Source of the DNA: Calamus simplicifolius
Taxonomy: Eukaryota > Streptophyta > Magnoliopsida > Arecales > Arecaceae
Length of the DNA stretch: 64,000 bases
NCBI GenBank assembly: GCA_900491605.1
Contig: UESW01004558.1
Location: forward strand, 729,920-793,919
Direction: 5' to 3'
Notes under the pieces: model-generated
What the model saw: the letters and a program-made list of their open reading frames with translations, nothing else
The model's database searches: none
Told to the model about the DNA's origin: nothing
Program-made: the position numbers and the translations under genes
In this document: positions 44,469 through 56,937 of the stretch, one piece after another
How the letters are laid out: each line of letters opens with the position of its first letter
Numbering within the stretch: the stretch's first letter is position 1

Positions 44469-47400
44469 ACTATCAAGCCCAGGGTGGTTATCCAGACACA
44501 TCCTCCGAATGCTAGTCATCCACAACAAAAAACAAGGGACCTGTCAAGCAATGCGAAGAAAGAAAAGTCATGCTATCACTACAAAACAGATAAATTTGGT
44601 TAGGTTTTAACAAAAGAATGCACAGTGCAGGAAAAATTGCGTTCATGCTTTATGATAAATATCTTTTGATATAAAATTTCCCTTTCTTGGAGTAAAATGG
44701 AAGGGTTAACCCATCAAATCTTTTTCCAGTTTGTTCACTTAGGAAAAAAAATTAGCATTGTTAATGACAGGAAACAGAATTTCTAATCATCTAAAAACAC
44801 CCTATAATTAGTAAAGGGAAGAAGAGGTGATTGTCACAAACCATAATGAAGGGTGACATACAAAGAATCAATAACATACTATGACAACAGCATTATTCTA
44901 ACTCATAATTTCCACAAGTCATGCTACATAGGACTGTCTAACGGACAAATTCAAATCTTATCACTTAAGGCCATTAGAGTACAGATTTCCAGAAGTTGAA
45001 TTAAAAAAGCATGCTTGATGCCCTAACAACTATAAGAATGCTTTATGACATTGTAGCCTATGGCTTTCGGGAGTTTCATGTCATACTTTACATATAAAAT
45101 GATGCTAGGAGAAATTAAGAATCTTGGCAAAGAATCTTGGAGAACTCCATTATCCTTTGGGTGTGGGATTAACATTGGCTAAGAAAGGTGCAATAGTAAG
45201 GTTACTCCATTGTGATGTGGAGGTCATAGGTTCAAAACACGAAGATAGCCTCTCCGCATATAAGGGCAAGACTGCCTACTTCTAACTCTCCCCAACCCCT
45301 GCAATGGTGGAAGCCTTGTGTATCGAGCCACTATTAATGTATTGAAATATGCCTTTTCATAGTTTTATGATCTAATTAGATAATAGAGATAACTTAATGC
45401 AACATCAAATGTGGAAAGATTGCCCTAAACATTTACCACTTCAACTTTAGTGGTTACTATAAAGTATTTTAATTTTTATTATTTGTCACTGCATTTAGTG
45501 TCCAGTTTATTACGTATGAAAACCAGTAGAACAAGCACATTTGCAAATATTATGATGGAAGAGTTTATTACTATGGTTTGAGCTTCACCTGGACAGAGAG
45601 GAATGCAAAGTTCCACAAAAATGAGGGACACCCAAGTTCTCGCCTTTTCTTTTGAAAAAGCAGAAACTGTTCTCGGAAACTCCTTCCTGATAGAGGTGGT
45701 GGAAATGGAGGAGGCACTTATAAAGACAAATAGACAATCAGACAGCAGTTATCCAAATCTATCAGAATTATGCAAGAATAGCATGAGCTAAAGAAAAACT
45801 CAACTCAACTCAACTCATCTAAGCTTTTTCTCAACTAACAAACAATAATATAGTATATTATAATATTTAAGCTGAGTTCAGTATCACAGCCTCAACATTA
45901 GATTATCCAGGTCAATCCAGACATAAGTCCAAACCAAATTGAGGACATGCTTCAACAAGTACAATGTATAAAATGAATCAATTGTCCAAATATAGTAGAA
46001 GTTACGAAAATAAACAAAAGTCATTTACATCATGTTCACTGATGTTTATCTTGCTGTATTATATATGTAAACACAATAGTTACTCAAGCATTCATGAAGC
46101 ATAAAAACATGTCCTATGAGTAGTCAAATCTCTTGTAATTATATATAGAGCAGAATTGTCCCTTCTAGTGACCAATGCATTTGTAAGGTTCCGCAAAAGA
46201 TGCTCCTCAAGTTACATGGTGCTAGGGTGACCGGCTTAATTACAGGCTAGCATGATTTCCCTGAAGTTTACTCTTCATAGCTGCACAAATCTATTAGCAA
46301 CTGGATTTTACCATTAGAAAATACCCTTAAGTAGGCTTTGCCAGCAGTTTCCACTGAACAATCACCATGATCTTGCAAATTCTCCCAGGCTATTTCTGAG
46401 AATCTTATTAAACCCTTCTTTGGGGAGACCCATATTCAATCCTCACTTGAATTTGGCAATTCAAATAGCCCCATCAGTGTCTGTTGTAGATCCAATCCAA
46501 TCCAAAAGATCAAACCCGCAGTAGGTGAGTAACTGAAATAAATTTCAGATCTGAATATAAAGAAGTCTAAGATATTTTCAGAATCTCGTGCAAGAAATTT
46601 CGATCACAGAACGAATTTTTGCTTGCAAAGGAAACTTAAAATCTGGACCAAATACTTAAGCTGACAGAAAGAAGATGAAGAGAAGAGAGCAAAACATAGA
46701 AACAAGAAGTCCTTATTTTTTTTCCTCATTCCACAATAATACTGTTTTTATGCCACCTCCCCTCCTCCTTCTATAGCTAAGGAACAAAAAAAAAGAAAAA
46801 AGAAAAACCATGATTCCTTAGTTGACTAGGGCACTTTTAGATTTTTTCCTACAGTTTCTTTTAACCAAAGACTTTCCCAAAATAGAAAAAACCACATAAA
46901 GGCCACCAGAATCCCATTCAAATCACAACCCTAAAATGAGCTTAAGACTTAAACAACCAAAGTAGCACAAAGATAAGGCCCTTAGATGACATTCCACCTC
47001 AAAAATGAAGTCAAAAACTAGACAGAAAAAATATCCTCAAAATTAACTACAAACATCACAACAGAAAACACCTAAACTCAAAAGATTTAAATGAACGACT
47101 ACCTAAAACTAAATAAACAGAAAAGCTAAACATTTTAATTTAGAAAACTCAAATTACATTATTTTCACTAATATACATATTCATATATTCATCACTTGCT
47201 TGACTATATTCAAGGATTGAAGTATCGCATGCCGATTGCATGCCCACCTCATGCATCCATATGAGACTAGTGGTGGCAATCAGGTCAGATCATATTCAGG
47301 TTGAGTCAGAGGGGAAGTGGAACTGAATTTTATCAACTCAAACCTAAGCTATTTAATAAACAGATAACCTGACCTGACCCACATAACCCATTATTAAATA

Positions 47401-50400
47401 GGTCAAATCAGGTTAAATGGGTTAAACAAGTTAAGTGGGTTTTAAACAGGTTAAATTGGTTTAAAGAAGGTTAAGCAAGTCAGGTTGAATAGGTTAGGTA
47501 GGTTTTAAATGGGTCAAACAAATCAGGTTATGATCCAACTCAATTATTAAACTGATTAAAAAGATCAGAGGTTTAAAGTTGAACCCAACCCATTTAATAA
47601 ACAGATATAAAGAGGTTGACTCATTTATAATCCAAACATATTTATGACAAACCTTAAACTGTTTAAAGCAGGTTGGTCACAAATCAGGTTGGTGGATTAG
47701 ATTATAAATTGCCACCCTGCATAAGACATACCATTTCATGTCATTTTGAGCTAGTGCTTGGCACTCTTGGCATCAAGGTTTACAATATCAATTTTAACAT
47801 TCATACCAATACTTAACTAGTATGGTATCAGTACAATCCAGTTCTTGGTACTGAAACTCAGTGCAAGGGGAACACCCTGTTTGGATTTCCTATTAGTACG
47901 AGTTAATATGCCCTGATACAGACCAGAATGGGTTGGTATTGAAGATCATGCTTCAAATGCACTAGCACAGCAATTGTCAAACACTAGCAAGGAACTAGTA
48001 CTATACTAGAATCACATGCCACTAAGTCTCTAGCACAATGCATGGTGTTGTGCCTTGCCATTTAGCACTTAAATTCGTGTGCATATTCTTCACACAGCAT
48101 CATTCTTCTCTATAAAATGCAATTTCTCATCATATTTGTAACACTTCATGTATTTGCATGTACATTTATGTGCTTTTGCTCTTACTAGATATATTTGCAT
48201 TTTACCTACTACAACTTCAAGAAGGCCACAAGACCATAACCAACATTTCTAAAACATGTTATACTTTGTAAAGGTGCTTAAAACAATAACAACAAAGACT
48301 TAATTCCAAACTAGTTAGGATAAGCTATATGAATCATTTTTCTCTGTTAAGCTCTATTTTAAGTCATATTTCCTATAAATGCAAGATTTTAATTTTTTTC
48401 TTTATTTTTTCCTTTCATGTAATTTTTGCTCTATCTTTGTTTCTTTTTCTTTTTACCCGTATCAAATCACTCTCTCGCATAGGTGCATCTTTAGGTTTAA
48501 GTTGCACATGTTCAAACCATTTAAGTTATCCTTCCTTTAATTTGTCTTCAATTGATGCTACCTCCATCTTTTTACAAATAACTTCATTTCTTATTCTACC
48601 TGTTCTTGTATTACCACACATCCATCTCAATATTCTCATTTTCGCTACATTCATCTTCTATAAATATAATTATCTAACTACTTAACATTCCATACCATAA
48701 AGTATAGCTAATCTTTCCTATAAAATTTTTTCTTCAACTTGGAAGGAACTCTACAACTCAATTCAATTCAACTCATCTAAGCCTTTTTACAACTACACGG
48801 AGTCAGCTACATGAATCTGCTTCCTCTACTATGCTCTATTCAGGACTAAATTGACACTCAAATTACAAATAGTTATAACTCTCTTAATTATTTCTATCCA
48901 TGCTAGTTTAGGTTTACCTCTACCTCTATCATTACCATGAACTGTTAAAAAATCACTCTTTCTAACTAAAGCATCTAAAAGTCTTCGTTGTATATGTTCA
49001 AACCACCGTAATCAGTTTTCTCTCATTTTATCTTCAATTAGAGCTACTCCTATCATTTCTCGTATATATTTATTTCTAATTCTATCCTTTAAAATTTTAC
49101 CATATGTTCATCTTAATATATGCATTTATGTTATACTTAATTTAATCACATGTTATTTCAGTATTGCCCAACACTGTTCCATATAGTATAGCTAGCCTAA
49201 TAGAGGTTTTATAAAATTTTTCTTTCAATTTAATGGAATGCATCGATCATACAATACACCTGAAGCACTCCTCCACTTAATCCATCATGTTTTAACTTTA
49301 TGATTCACATCTTCACTTATTTCACCTTCTTACTGGATAATTATTCCCAAATAGCTAAAGTTTTTACTCCTTAATATCTCTTGACTTGCAATCTTATTGA
49401 AAGGTACTCTACGATCCCATAATATTCCAATTGTATTTCTCCATTTCATCCCATAAACAACATCATCCCTAATCTTTTTTTTTCTTATAAATAATCGATT
49501 CTAAATATCAAATATGATTATTTTTAGGAACTTTATTATCCTCAATTCTTACTCTATTCATCTCTATTTCTAACTATACTAAATTACATATCATATATAC
49601 TATCCTTGTCCGACTTAACTTAAAATCTTTAGATTCTAATCCATTTCTCCATAATTCATGATTAACCCTTACCTTAGTTTTATCCACTTGTACTATATGA
49701 TCTGTAAATAACATACACCATAAAATATAATTCTGAATATGTCTGATAAGCTCATCTACAACTAAAATAAAATGATAAGGATGAAAATTTTATTTTTGAA
49801 CATAGTACTTATTTTGAATGTTTTTTTTTTAACCTAATACTCAACTCAACTCAACTCATCTAAGCCTTTTCCCAACTACATGGGGTCGGCTATATGAATC
49901 TGCTTCCTCCACTATGCTCTATTCAGGACTAAGTCAACATTCAAATTACAAATAGTTATATCTTTTTTAATTATTTCTGTTCATGTTAGTTTAGGTCTAC
50001 CTCTACCTTTATCCTTACCATGATTGTTAAAAAATCGCTCTTTCTAATTGGAGTATCTAAAGTTCTCCGTTGTATATATCCATGTTAGTTTAATTTTTTT
50101 ACCTAATGACTACTAAAATATTATTTGCTAAACTCATGTATCCAAACAAACCCATGAAGCCATCGTAAGTTTTGCCCTTATCTCAAAGATTTCAACTCAA
50201 CGTCATATCTTTTTGAAACTTTCTAAAATATTTCATAAATAATGTACTAAATATGCCTATTCACTTGAACCCATTTCTTCTTCATCCTACTAATGTCGCT
50301 CTTGCCCCTCATTCAAGTCATTTTTCCTCCAGCTCCAAAATGCAATCCTATGCTCTAAATGACTATATATTAAGTAACCATGCATAAAAGACCCACCAAA

Positions 50401-53400
50401 ATGAGATGGTACCGTTGATATCACACATTCTAACAAGAAATTAGCTTTAGTATGAGGTATATGATGCGGATCCTTGATGGAATGTCCCACTGACCAAGCC
50501 AAAACCAACTAGGACATGCCAGTACAATGGTCTATTTAGCCAGCACCAAGCACAACATGACTAGGTCGCCTCCAAGAAAAAGAAAGGAGAAAGAGAGCTC
50601 AAGGGCCAAAGATCTCTCGTTCTTTTAGCCTTTTCCTTCAATCACAAGTTTGTCGAGGGTGGGTGACCAAGAAAAAGAGAGGGAGAGAGAGTAGAAAAAG
50701 AGAAAGAAGGGAAAGGAGGAGGAGAAGAGAGGGAGGGAGCCTAAATCTGACAAGGTAGCAAGCAATACAATCCAACCTTCAAGATGCTAAAAACATCATC
50801 TATCTAGTAAGGCTTCGTCTCCCCTTCTTTTTTTCTATTAATTGGATAGAAAACAAGAAAAACAGAACTCATGCCAAAATCTTTTTCCTTTAGCATGATA
50901 TTCAAATATGTGATTAAGGGAGCATCACCATAATCACCGTATTATACACTATTTTTTGTTTTCTCAACATTTAATTTATTTTAATAGAATTATATTATTT
51001 TCAAATATAGGAAGCATGGATACTTCTATGTCTGTATTGAATACATATTTAACACTGATACTCTTCAGATATATGCTCTACAATTGTGTTGTATCCTCTT
51101 TTTCAAATTTTAAAAAAACTTTGGATATTTCCTAGATCCATCCAAAAATGTAAGGGAGGTTGTTCTCTTTCCTTCCTTAATACGAAGCTTTTAACAGTGA
51201 ATGGTTAATTTTTGGATCATATGATATTTTAATAACAAAATATAAAGTAGGGATTAGGATTTATAGATTTGATTGATGACTCAATGATAAGCTTTTGAAA
51301 GTTGATGGTATTATATAAAGTATGGATACGTTATTTTGATAGTACACCCTAGTTTATAAATGCTTTACATACGTCCATGTGCACGTATATGTAGCCATCC
51401 ATATATGTAATACATATATCTTTTGTCATACCTTAATTGTATTATATACTACCTTTTCAAGATTGATCATATCAATGCATCCAGATCATTTCCTAGCTAT
51501 ACCTTATATGTGTCCATGCACCATAATTTCAGATTTAATTAATTATTAAAAAGAATATGAACATAAATTTGGAATTTATGGCATCCAGCAATCTAGTGAT
51601 GGCACCATACACTGGCCAACACATATCAGAAAAATACTTAAACATGGATACAACAGAAGATATTAAATAAAATTCATTTAAGATAAAACTTTCAAAAATT
51701 GAAAAATAAAAAGATTAAAAAAAGTGCCCTATTATGGTGTCGAGATGTAAGGCCATCTCAGGATTCAGGACATACCATCCCAAAACCATAACAATCTAAT
51801 GAAATAACCTCATGTTTTGGTACAGGTATCACAGACTTGTTATTGACTTGTTCTCCTCTTAACCTCGAACCATCAATAATTATGATGGATTAGTGTCCAT
51901 CTAGGATTGTCTCTTTCACTAATGCTTTTAATTTATCATTCGACTGCCTGCATGATCAAATCTTGATAACATACAGCAGCTCTACTACATCAGAACCCTA
52001 GATTATGCACATAATGTCACTAATGCAGATTTACACCTAGTCTTATCATGCCATAGCTTACAGCCAAAGAGACAAGCCACTATAATAGAAGAGGTTTATG
52101 TGAGCCAAAATACTCAGGAAAGGAGAAGAAAATATTTCAGAAATGTTAGTAACAGAACAAGAAATAGCTCTGAATTTCAAAATAAAGTAATAGGGTGACT
52201 CATCCTGCTAACCCAATGCTAGTTTTGAACTAGTATGAAAAGAGGTAGGCTAAGGTAGAGCCAATTATATAACACGAAAGGAACTAATCTTTTGTTTTTT
52301 GCAAATCATAATTGAAACGTAGTTCACTAGCAACAAACCCTGCCCCCATGATCTGCAAATGGGTCTATGAATCTAGGACATGCTTCAATGGTTATATGGA
52401 ATTATGGATGCCATAAAGCTCATTCAAATATTTCATTGGAACAAAGATGACCATATTTCAGCTCATGATCATCATTGTGTTTGTCAATGGCTGGGCTCTA
52501 TCAAATGGATGTAAAGAATGACTGAATGGAAAGCTTCTTAAGCAAGTCTATTTGATCTTCAACACTTCCCCATCCATGACAAAGTCTTTGTTGCTTCAAT
52601 TGAGATGTCCATTTGTGGCTTCATAGAAGGCCTACCGCCTGATTTGAGAGTTTATACCACATAGCACTCAATCTAAGGATCAGCTTGGTTCTCTTAAACC
52701 TGTTTCTTGAACAGATCTATGCATGACATTTTGTCCCAATGATGTCTGACTATACATCTCCACACTAGAATACAATGAATAGATAAAACCAAGTCAGCCT
52801 ATCTAAAATTTCAATAGAAAAATTATAAAGCATGCATGACAAACCCAAACCTGGTCAACTTAATAACTGGGCCTTAAACAACAGAGTTCAGCAACAGGGC
52901 CTTAAAAGCCAATCATATGTCTAGTACAACCAAGGCAAATCAAGGAATCAAAAGCAAAACATACAGGCCTCTACTAGCCAATAAGCGCCACCATGACCAA
53001 GAAATGGTGCTGGGCACTCTCTGGCACTGACACCTTGACTAATCACCTTAAGATGAACATGTACCAGCCCACACTGCTTGGTAGCACTCAATACACCCCT
53101 TTTTTGTTGGTTATTTGAATTAGCAGGTTTTGGCATATGTCATGATAGTAATGGCATATAATGCAGCAAAAGATGTATCCAAAGTAACCAGGATGGGAAC
53201 TAACACTGGTATTTCAATCCTTGAGACAAACCAAACAGCTCTTCAAAAAATTTAACCTATTAATAAGGAAATATGTTTATTAGATTAATGTAGAATAAAC
53301 TCTAAAATTTCTTAGAATGGTACAATGCCATGTGAAAGGAAATGTGGTCATTAGCATCATCAAGGATGAAAAATAGGGCACAAAAATATCTAAAATATAA

Positions 53401-56400
53401 ATGTTATCATCAGCCAAGGCTTCCAACAAGGATTTAAAAACCAATGGGTTGGTACAATACTAACGATATCATACCAATTCCTACATGAAACTAGCACTAA
53501 TATGGGTGGACCGTATGAATGTTGTACCATTCCAATGGAAAATTGTCCATGGTTCAGTGCCGCTATTTAAAATCCTAGCTCCAGGTTTAGCTAATAAATA
53601 TCATAAATTGTTTATTGTCTTATTCTCAAATTTCCAGCAAAAGCATAAACTTTCAAATCATAAGGATGGTGAATACTACATTAAGCAAAGAAGCATAACA
53701 TTCCAGTAGGTCAAGATTAGATTCCTCTTTTCTTTGCACCACTAGAAATCGGATACACATGTCTGAGAAGAAAAATAAATATAAAATTTTGGATTATATT
53801 TATATTAGATAAACTTTAAAGACAATAATGGGATTTCTCTACTTTTTTTCTTGTATTAGCATCCTTAAAAAAGTGAATAGAATCCAATTTATACATTTCC
53901 TTCCTTTTTTCAGAAGCTAGATTTTTTTATTATGTAAGTTTTTTAAAAATAGTCAAACATATTTAAATAGGAATTAATTATTCATTATAAGAGAGGTAGA
54001 AGGCATTTTCAGAAACAATGACACACAGAATGAGAACAGATTATTTTTCAAATTGAAAACTGCCATTTTCACATACAATATAGATAAGAAAGATGGTATT
54101 GATTTACCTAAAGGATCTCAATGAGAATTATTCATCCTATAGAGGAAAAAAAATTATTCAGTTGATCCAACCTTCTAGTCAATTGATTAACAAAAAAGAA
54201 TTTCTTGATAAATTAGCAAGAATTGCTTAATCAAATAACTAAGAGAGATTCAGTGGAAAGGTCTAAATTAGGTTTCTATACGAGAGTCCAACTAGCAACA
54301 AGTGAAAGTTGATATATTCATCCTATAGAGCAATGTAAAGCATACTACAGAAGTAAAAAACAGGCCACATCTATGTTGTCATATTCACTGCTACCAGTAA
54401 CAACTGTTCTTAAAGGTAGATTCCAGATTTATTATCTTTTATGGCCATCAACTTCTCTATCATTTTCAATGAAAGTTGCATAGAATGTGTGTTAACAAGA
54501 TGACTTATCTTAATATCTTCAAACATAAAAGCAAATATGAGTTTTAAATTAAAGTTGCTTGCATGAGAAATTAATTTTCTTTGATTACCAACAACAAATT
54601 GCATTCATATTTTATTCATTCTTTAACCCCGTAGTATCAAGAACCATTTACATATTCATTATATCAATGCTTTCGATTTTGAACAGCAATAGTCATGCGA
54701 CTGTTTTGTACCAGGATTTAACCCTGTCTACTATGTTAGCTTGAGATTAGCAATGAATTAAAGTCAATAAAGTTCATTGATAAGTCTTCTCTAAAGCTAA
54801 TATTACTTAACAAAAAAAGGTAAGAATCAGAAAAGTGTGCAATGCAAGAATTGCTTTAGAGGCACTAATAGACATTCCACACTATTTCTCAATTGCATCA
54901 TAGAAGAGCATATGATCTTCATTTGTAAACATGAAATTTACATGTATGTGAACTACTAATCAAAACATTTAATGCAACAATAGAAAAGATAACCAACAAG
55001 TTGCTTAAAACCCTAATTTTCATTTCAACTATGGAACAAAAATATATTACAAAAAGCAAGGCCTGGAAAATATCTCTTACATTTTGGGAATAACTGTGCA
55101 ATTTCTCCAGCCTTCTTGAGTTGTAAAATAAGCACAGGAAGTAGGGACACCCTCAGGACCAGCGTAGATGTGGAGATTATTAACCACCTGTAATGATATC
55201 TATGGAGTAAGAGGGTTATGCATTAACATTTTATGGCAACATAAACATGTGCTCGACAATTGTTTAATGATCAGTTCACAAAGACTTGATTGATAGTAAT
55301 TGAAACACATGTTAAAGAACCACACAAAAGATTACAAGAAAACATGTTAGAAAGACCATAGGTCACATGAGAATTTTTTTTTTCACATGAGAATATTTTT
55401 TTTAAAAAAAAATTCATCCACTGAAATACCATCTGATACATTATTTATCAATAAGCAATGTTGACTCCCAATACAGAAAATTCTTTCATGATTACTCAAA
55501 TTGTCACAATTAATAAACAGAATTCTTCAGTAATTACACAAAGTTTCACCCATACAAAGCATGGAGTATATGTGCAAATAAAGTTACATATGAGTAGCCT
55601 ATGAAGTTATATATGAGTAGCCTATGAAACAGAAAAATTTATGGAAAAAAGCAACAAAGTAGGCAAGGTTACATATAATAGACTACTGGGCAATTAAGAG
55701 GATCTTAAGACACAATGACATCATATGGATTAGAAGGCTGAGGTGTTTCTAAGGTCAAACTAGGAAAAACAGGGGCATAAAGTGGCCATTGCACTGATTA
55801 AGAATAAAGCAGTTGAATAATGACAGAGATGATAGATATGTACAACAAAATATGCAGCAGATCAGATAAGGAGAGAAGTATAGATTCATGCAGAAATGTT
55901 CAGAAGGAAAGCCTCAGAGGATTTGAGTGGAAGTTGCAGGACAGAATATATGCATGTATATCTAATGGACTGCATAAACAGGGAATTTAATCTTTTAATA
56001 ATCAGTGGAAGAGTAGAATCCATACGGCAAACCTTAAACGACTGGTTAGCCTACTCGTGCACAGCCATGGTATCAAGTTATCGTCAATGTACATTAGGAA
56101 ACAATGAAGCAAATTTGAGCTGACAAGCCATTCCACTATTTGGTTTACTTGTTAATACTATTAGAAACCTTCAGACAATACAACAACTAAGAATATGAAA
56201 ATATGAAACAATTCGCTTCCCACGCTAATCTTCCTCTACACTTCCAACAATTCCAACAAACTACAGACCTCGACTCCAACAAGCCAACCTATAGAAAATG
56301 TCAAGAATTGGCGTGGAGAAAGTCCTACCATCGTAGTTTAGCCGACCAAGAAAAGATAACATTTCTGTTTTCTAAACAATTAAACAGATTGAATCAAAGC

Positions 56401-56937
56401 CCAAAGAGCACAAGGACTAACCAAAGCCTGATATACCCATGGAGAAAAACCTACCGAATTCCTTTTAAAAAAATCTGTGGAATGCTTACCAGGGAAGACC
56501 AGTTAGATCATGGTACCCATCAAGCAGCGAAATCACAGCGTGTACTGGGTAATACCACACGCTCTCTTCAACCGCTTCTCCCATCATCCCCGAGCCGTCC
56601 GTCCCGAGGCTCGAGAGCTCCGCTCCAATCTCAGAGCCATCCACAGGGCTGAACTCCCGTTCCGCTTCGGAGTTCCCGATGAGACTGGCACCTCGGGCAC
56701 TGCCGCTGTCATCTGATCCGCCGCCAGTCCAGGCGTGCCAGGAGAAGGAGCGGGAGGGAATTTTAGCGTGAAAAGATTGGAGATTGGGATTGGAGGAGGT
56801 CGGAGAGTGGGTGAAGTGGTCGGAAGAGGTGAAGGAGGTAGGGTTTGGAGGGAGTTGGAGCGATGGAAGGGCGGAGAGAAAGGATGGAAGAGGCGGCGAC
56901 GGCGGAGATGGCGGAGAAGTTGGCTCGCGAGAACCAT
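44469..56937 (-). CDS. Mitochondrial Oxa1/Alb3-type membrane insertase, exons 1-4
   Basis: Exons (minus): 56490-56937, 55081-55187, 45589-45716, 44469-44540. All donors and acceptors are GT/AG and the phases agree. Exon 1 starts MVLASQLLRHLRRRRLFHPF, an arginine-rich presequence typical of mitochondrial import, and ends VWYYPVHAVISLLDGYHDL. Exon 2 continues WWLIISTSTLVLRVSLLPV, a membrane segment. Exon 3 has LPPPFPPPLSGRSF and LGCPSFLWNF. Exon 4 has VPCFFLLWMTSIRRMCLDNH. These are conserved in plant OXA/ALB3-like proteins, which insert proteins into the inner membrane. Exon 1 changes frame near 56761, where one more A in an AAAA run restores it. Later exons are not found left of 44469; they may be lost at the N at 41050 or displaced by retroelements. 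Intron 2 is about 9.4 kb. Confidence 0.82.
45184..45326 (+). mobile_element. Au-like tRNA-derived SINE
   Basis: Box A-like GGTGCAATAGTAAGG and box B-like GGTTCAAAAC are followed by the conserved body words AGCCTCTCCGC, AAGACTGCCTAC and CTCCCCAACCCCTGCAATGG known from the plant Au SINE family. It lies in intron 3 of the insertase gene. Confidence 0.8.
45796..45834 (-). mobile_element. RTE-type LINE tail fragment
   Basis: ACTCAACTCAACTCATCTAA followed by a TTTTTCTCAACTA word equals the 3' end of the RTE copies at 48755 and 49843, read on the plus strand. Confidence 0.65.
47270..47718. mobile_element. hAT-like MITE
   Basis: The ends are inverted repeats AGTGGTGGCAAT and AGGGTGGCAAT (right end, reverse strand), typical of hAT-derived elements beginning with GGTGGCAA. 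The interior is a series of GGTTAAATGGGTT-like words. No exact 8-bp target duplication was found. Confidence 0.55.
48282..48754 (-). mobile_element. RTE-type LINE, 3' part
   Basis: The minus strand encodes the C-terminal end of RTE reverse transcriptase: MRILRWMCGNTRTGRIRNEV, then MEVASIEDKLKEG, stop, LKWFEHVQLKPKDAPMRES. The tail is ACAATAACAACAAAG on the plus strand. It is 5'-truncated and lies in intron 2 of the insertase gene. Confidence 0.82.
48755..49830 (-). mobile_element. RTE-type LINE, longer decayed copy
   Basis: Tail ACTCAATTCAATTCAACTCATC at the left, then on the minus strand successive fragments of RTE reverse transcriptase (KLKEKFYKTSIRLAILYGT, and farther right the YLG and VNH motifs around 49290-49360). 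Full of stops. Its tail abuts the truncated 5' end of the preceding copy. Confidence 0.7.
49843..50092 (-). mobile_element. RTE-type LINE, short 3' fragment
   Basis: Same tail and the same first ~240 bases as the copy at 48755 (CATCTAAGCC, CTACATGGGGTCGGCT, CTATTCAGGACTAA), then ends. Confidence 0.75.
50093..55080. other. Right part of insertase intron 2, no gene recognised
   Basis: About 5 kb of AT-rich sequence with isolated short frames and purine-rich runs (50680-50750). No exon, RNA gene or well-defined repeat supported. Confidence 0.5.

Noticed and set aside
45184..45326. Possible tRNA gene with A and B boxes
   Set aside because: It cannot form a cloverleaf and continues into the conserved SINE body.
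50290..50508. 72-codon minus-strand ORF
   Set aside because: No recognised domain, no splice context and no match to neighbouring gene structure; it may be a repeat relic.
52490..52700. Gag-like words (GFIEGLPPDLRVY) on the plus strand
   Set aside because: The similarity to gypsy gag is only a few residues, with several stops nearby; not enough to call an element.
56203..56652. 149-codon plus-strand ORF
   Set aside because: It overlaps exon 1 and intron 1 of the insertase on the other strand and shows no domain.
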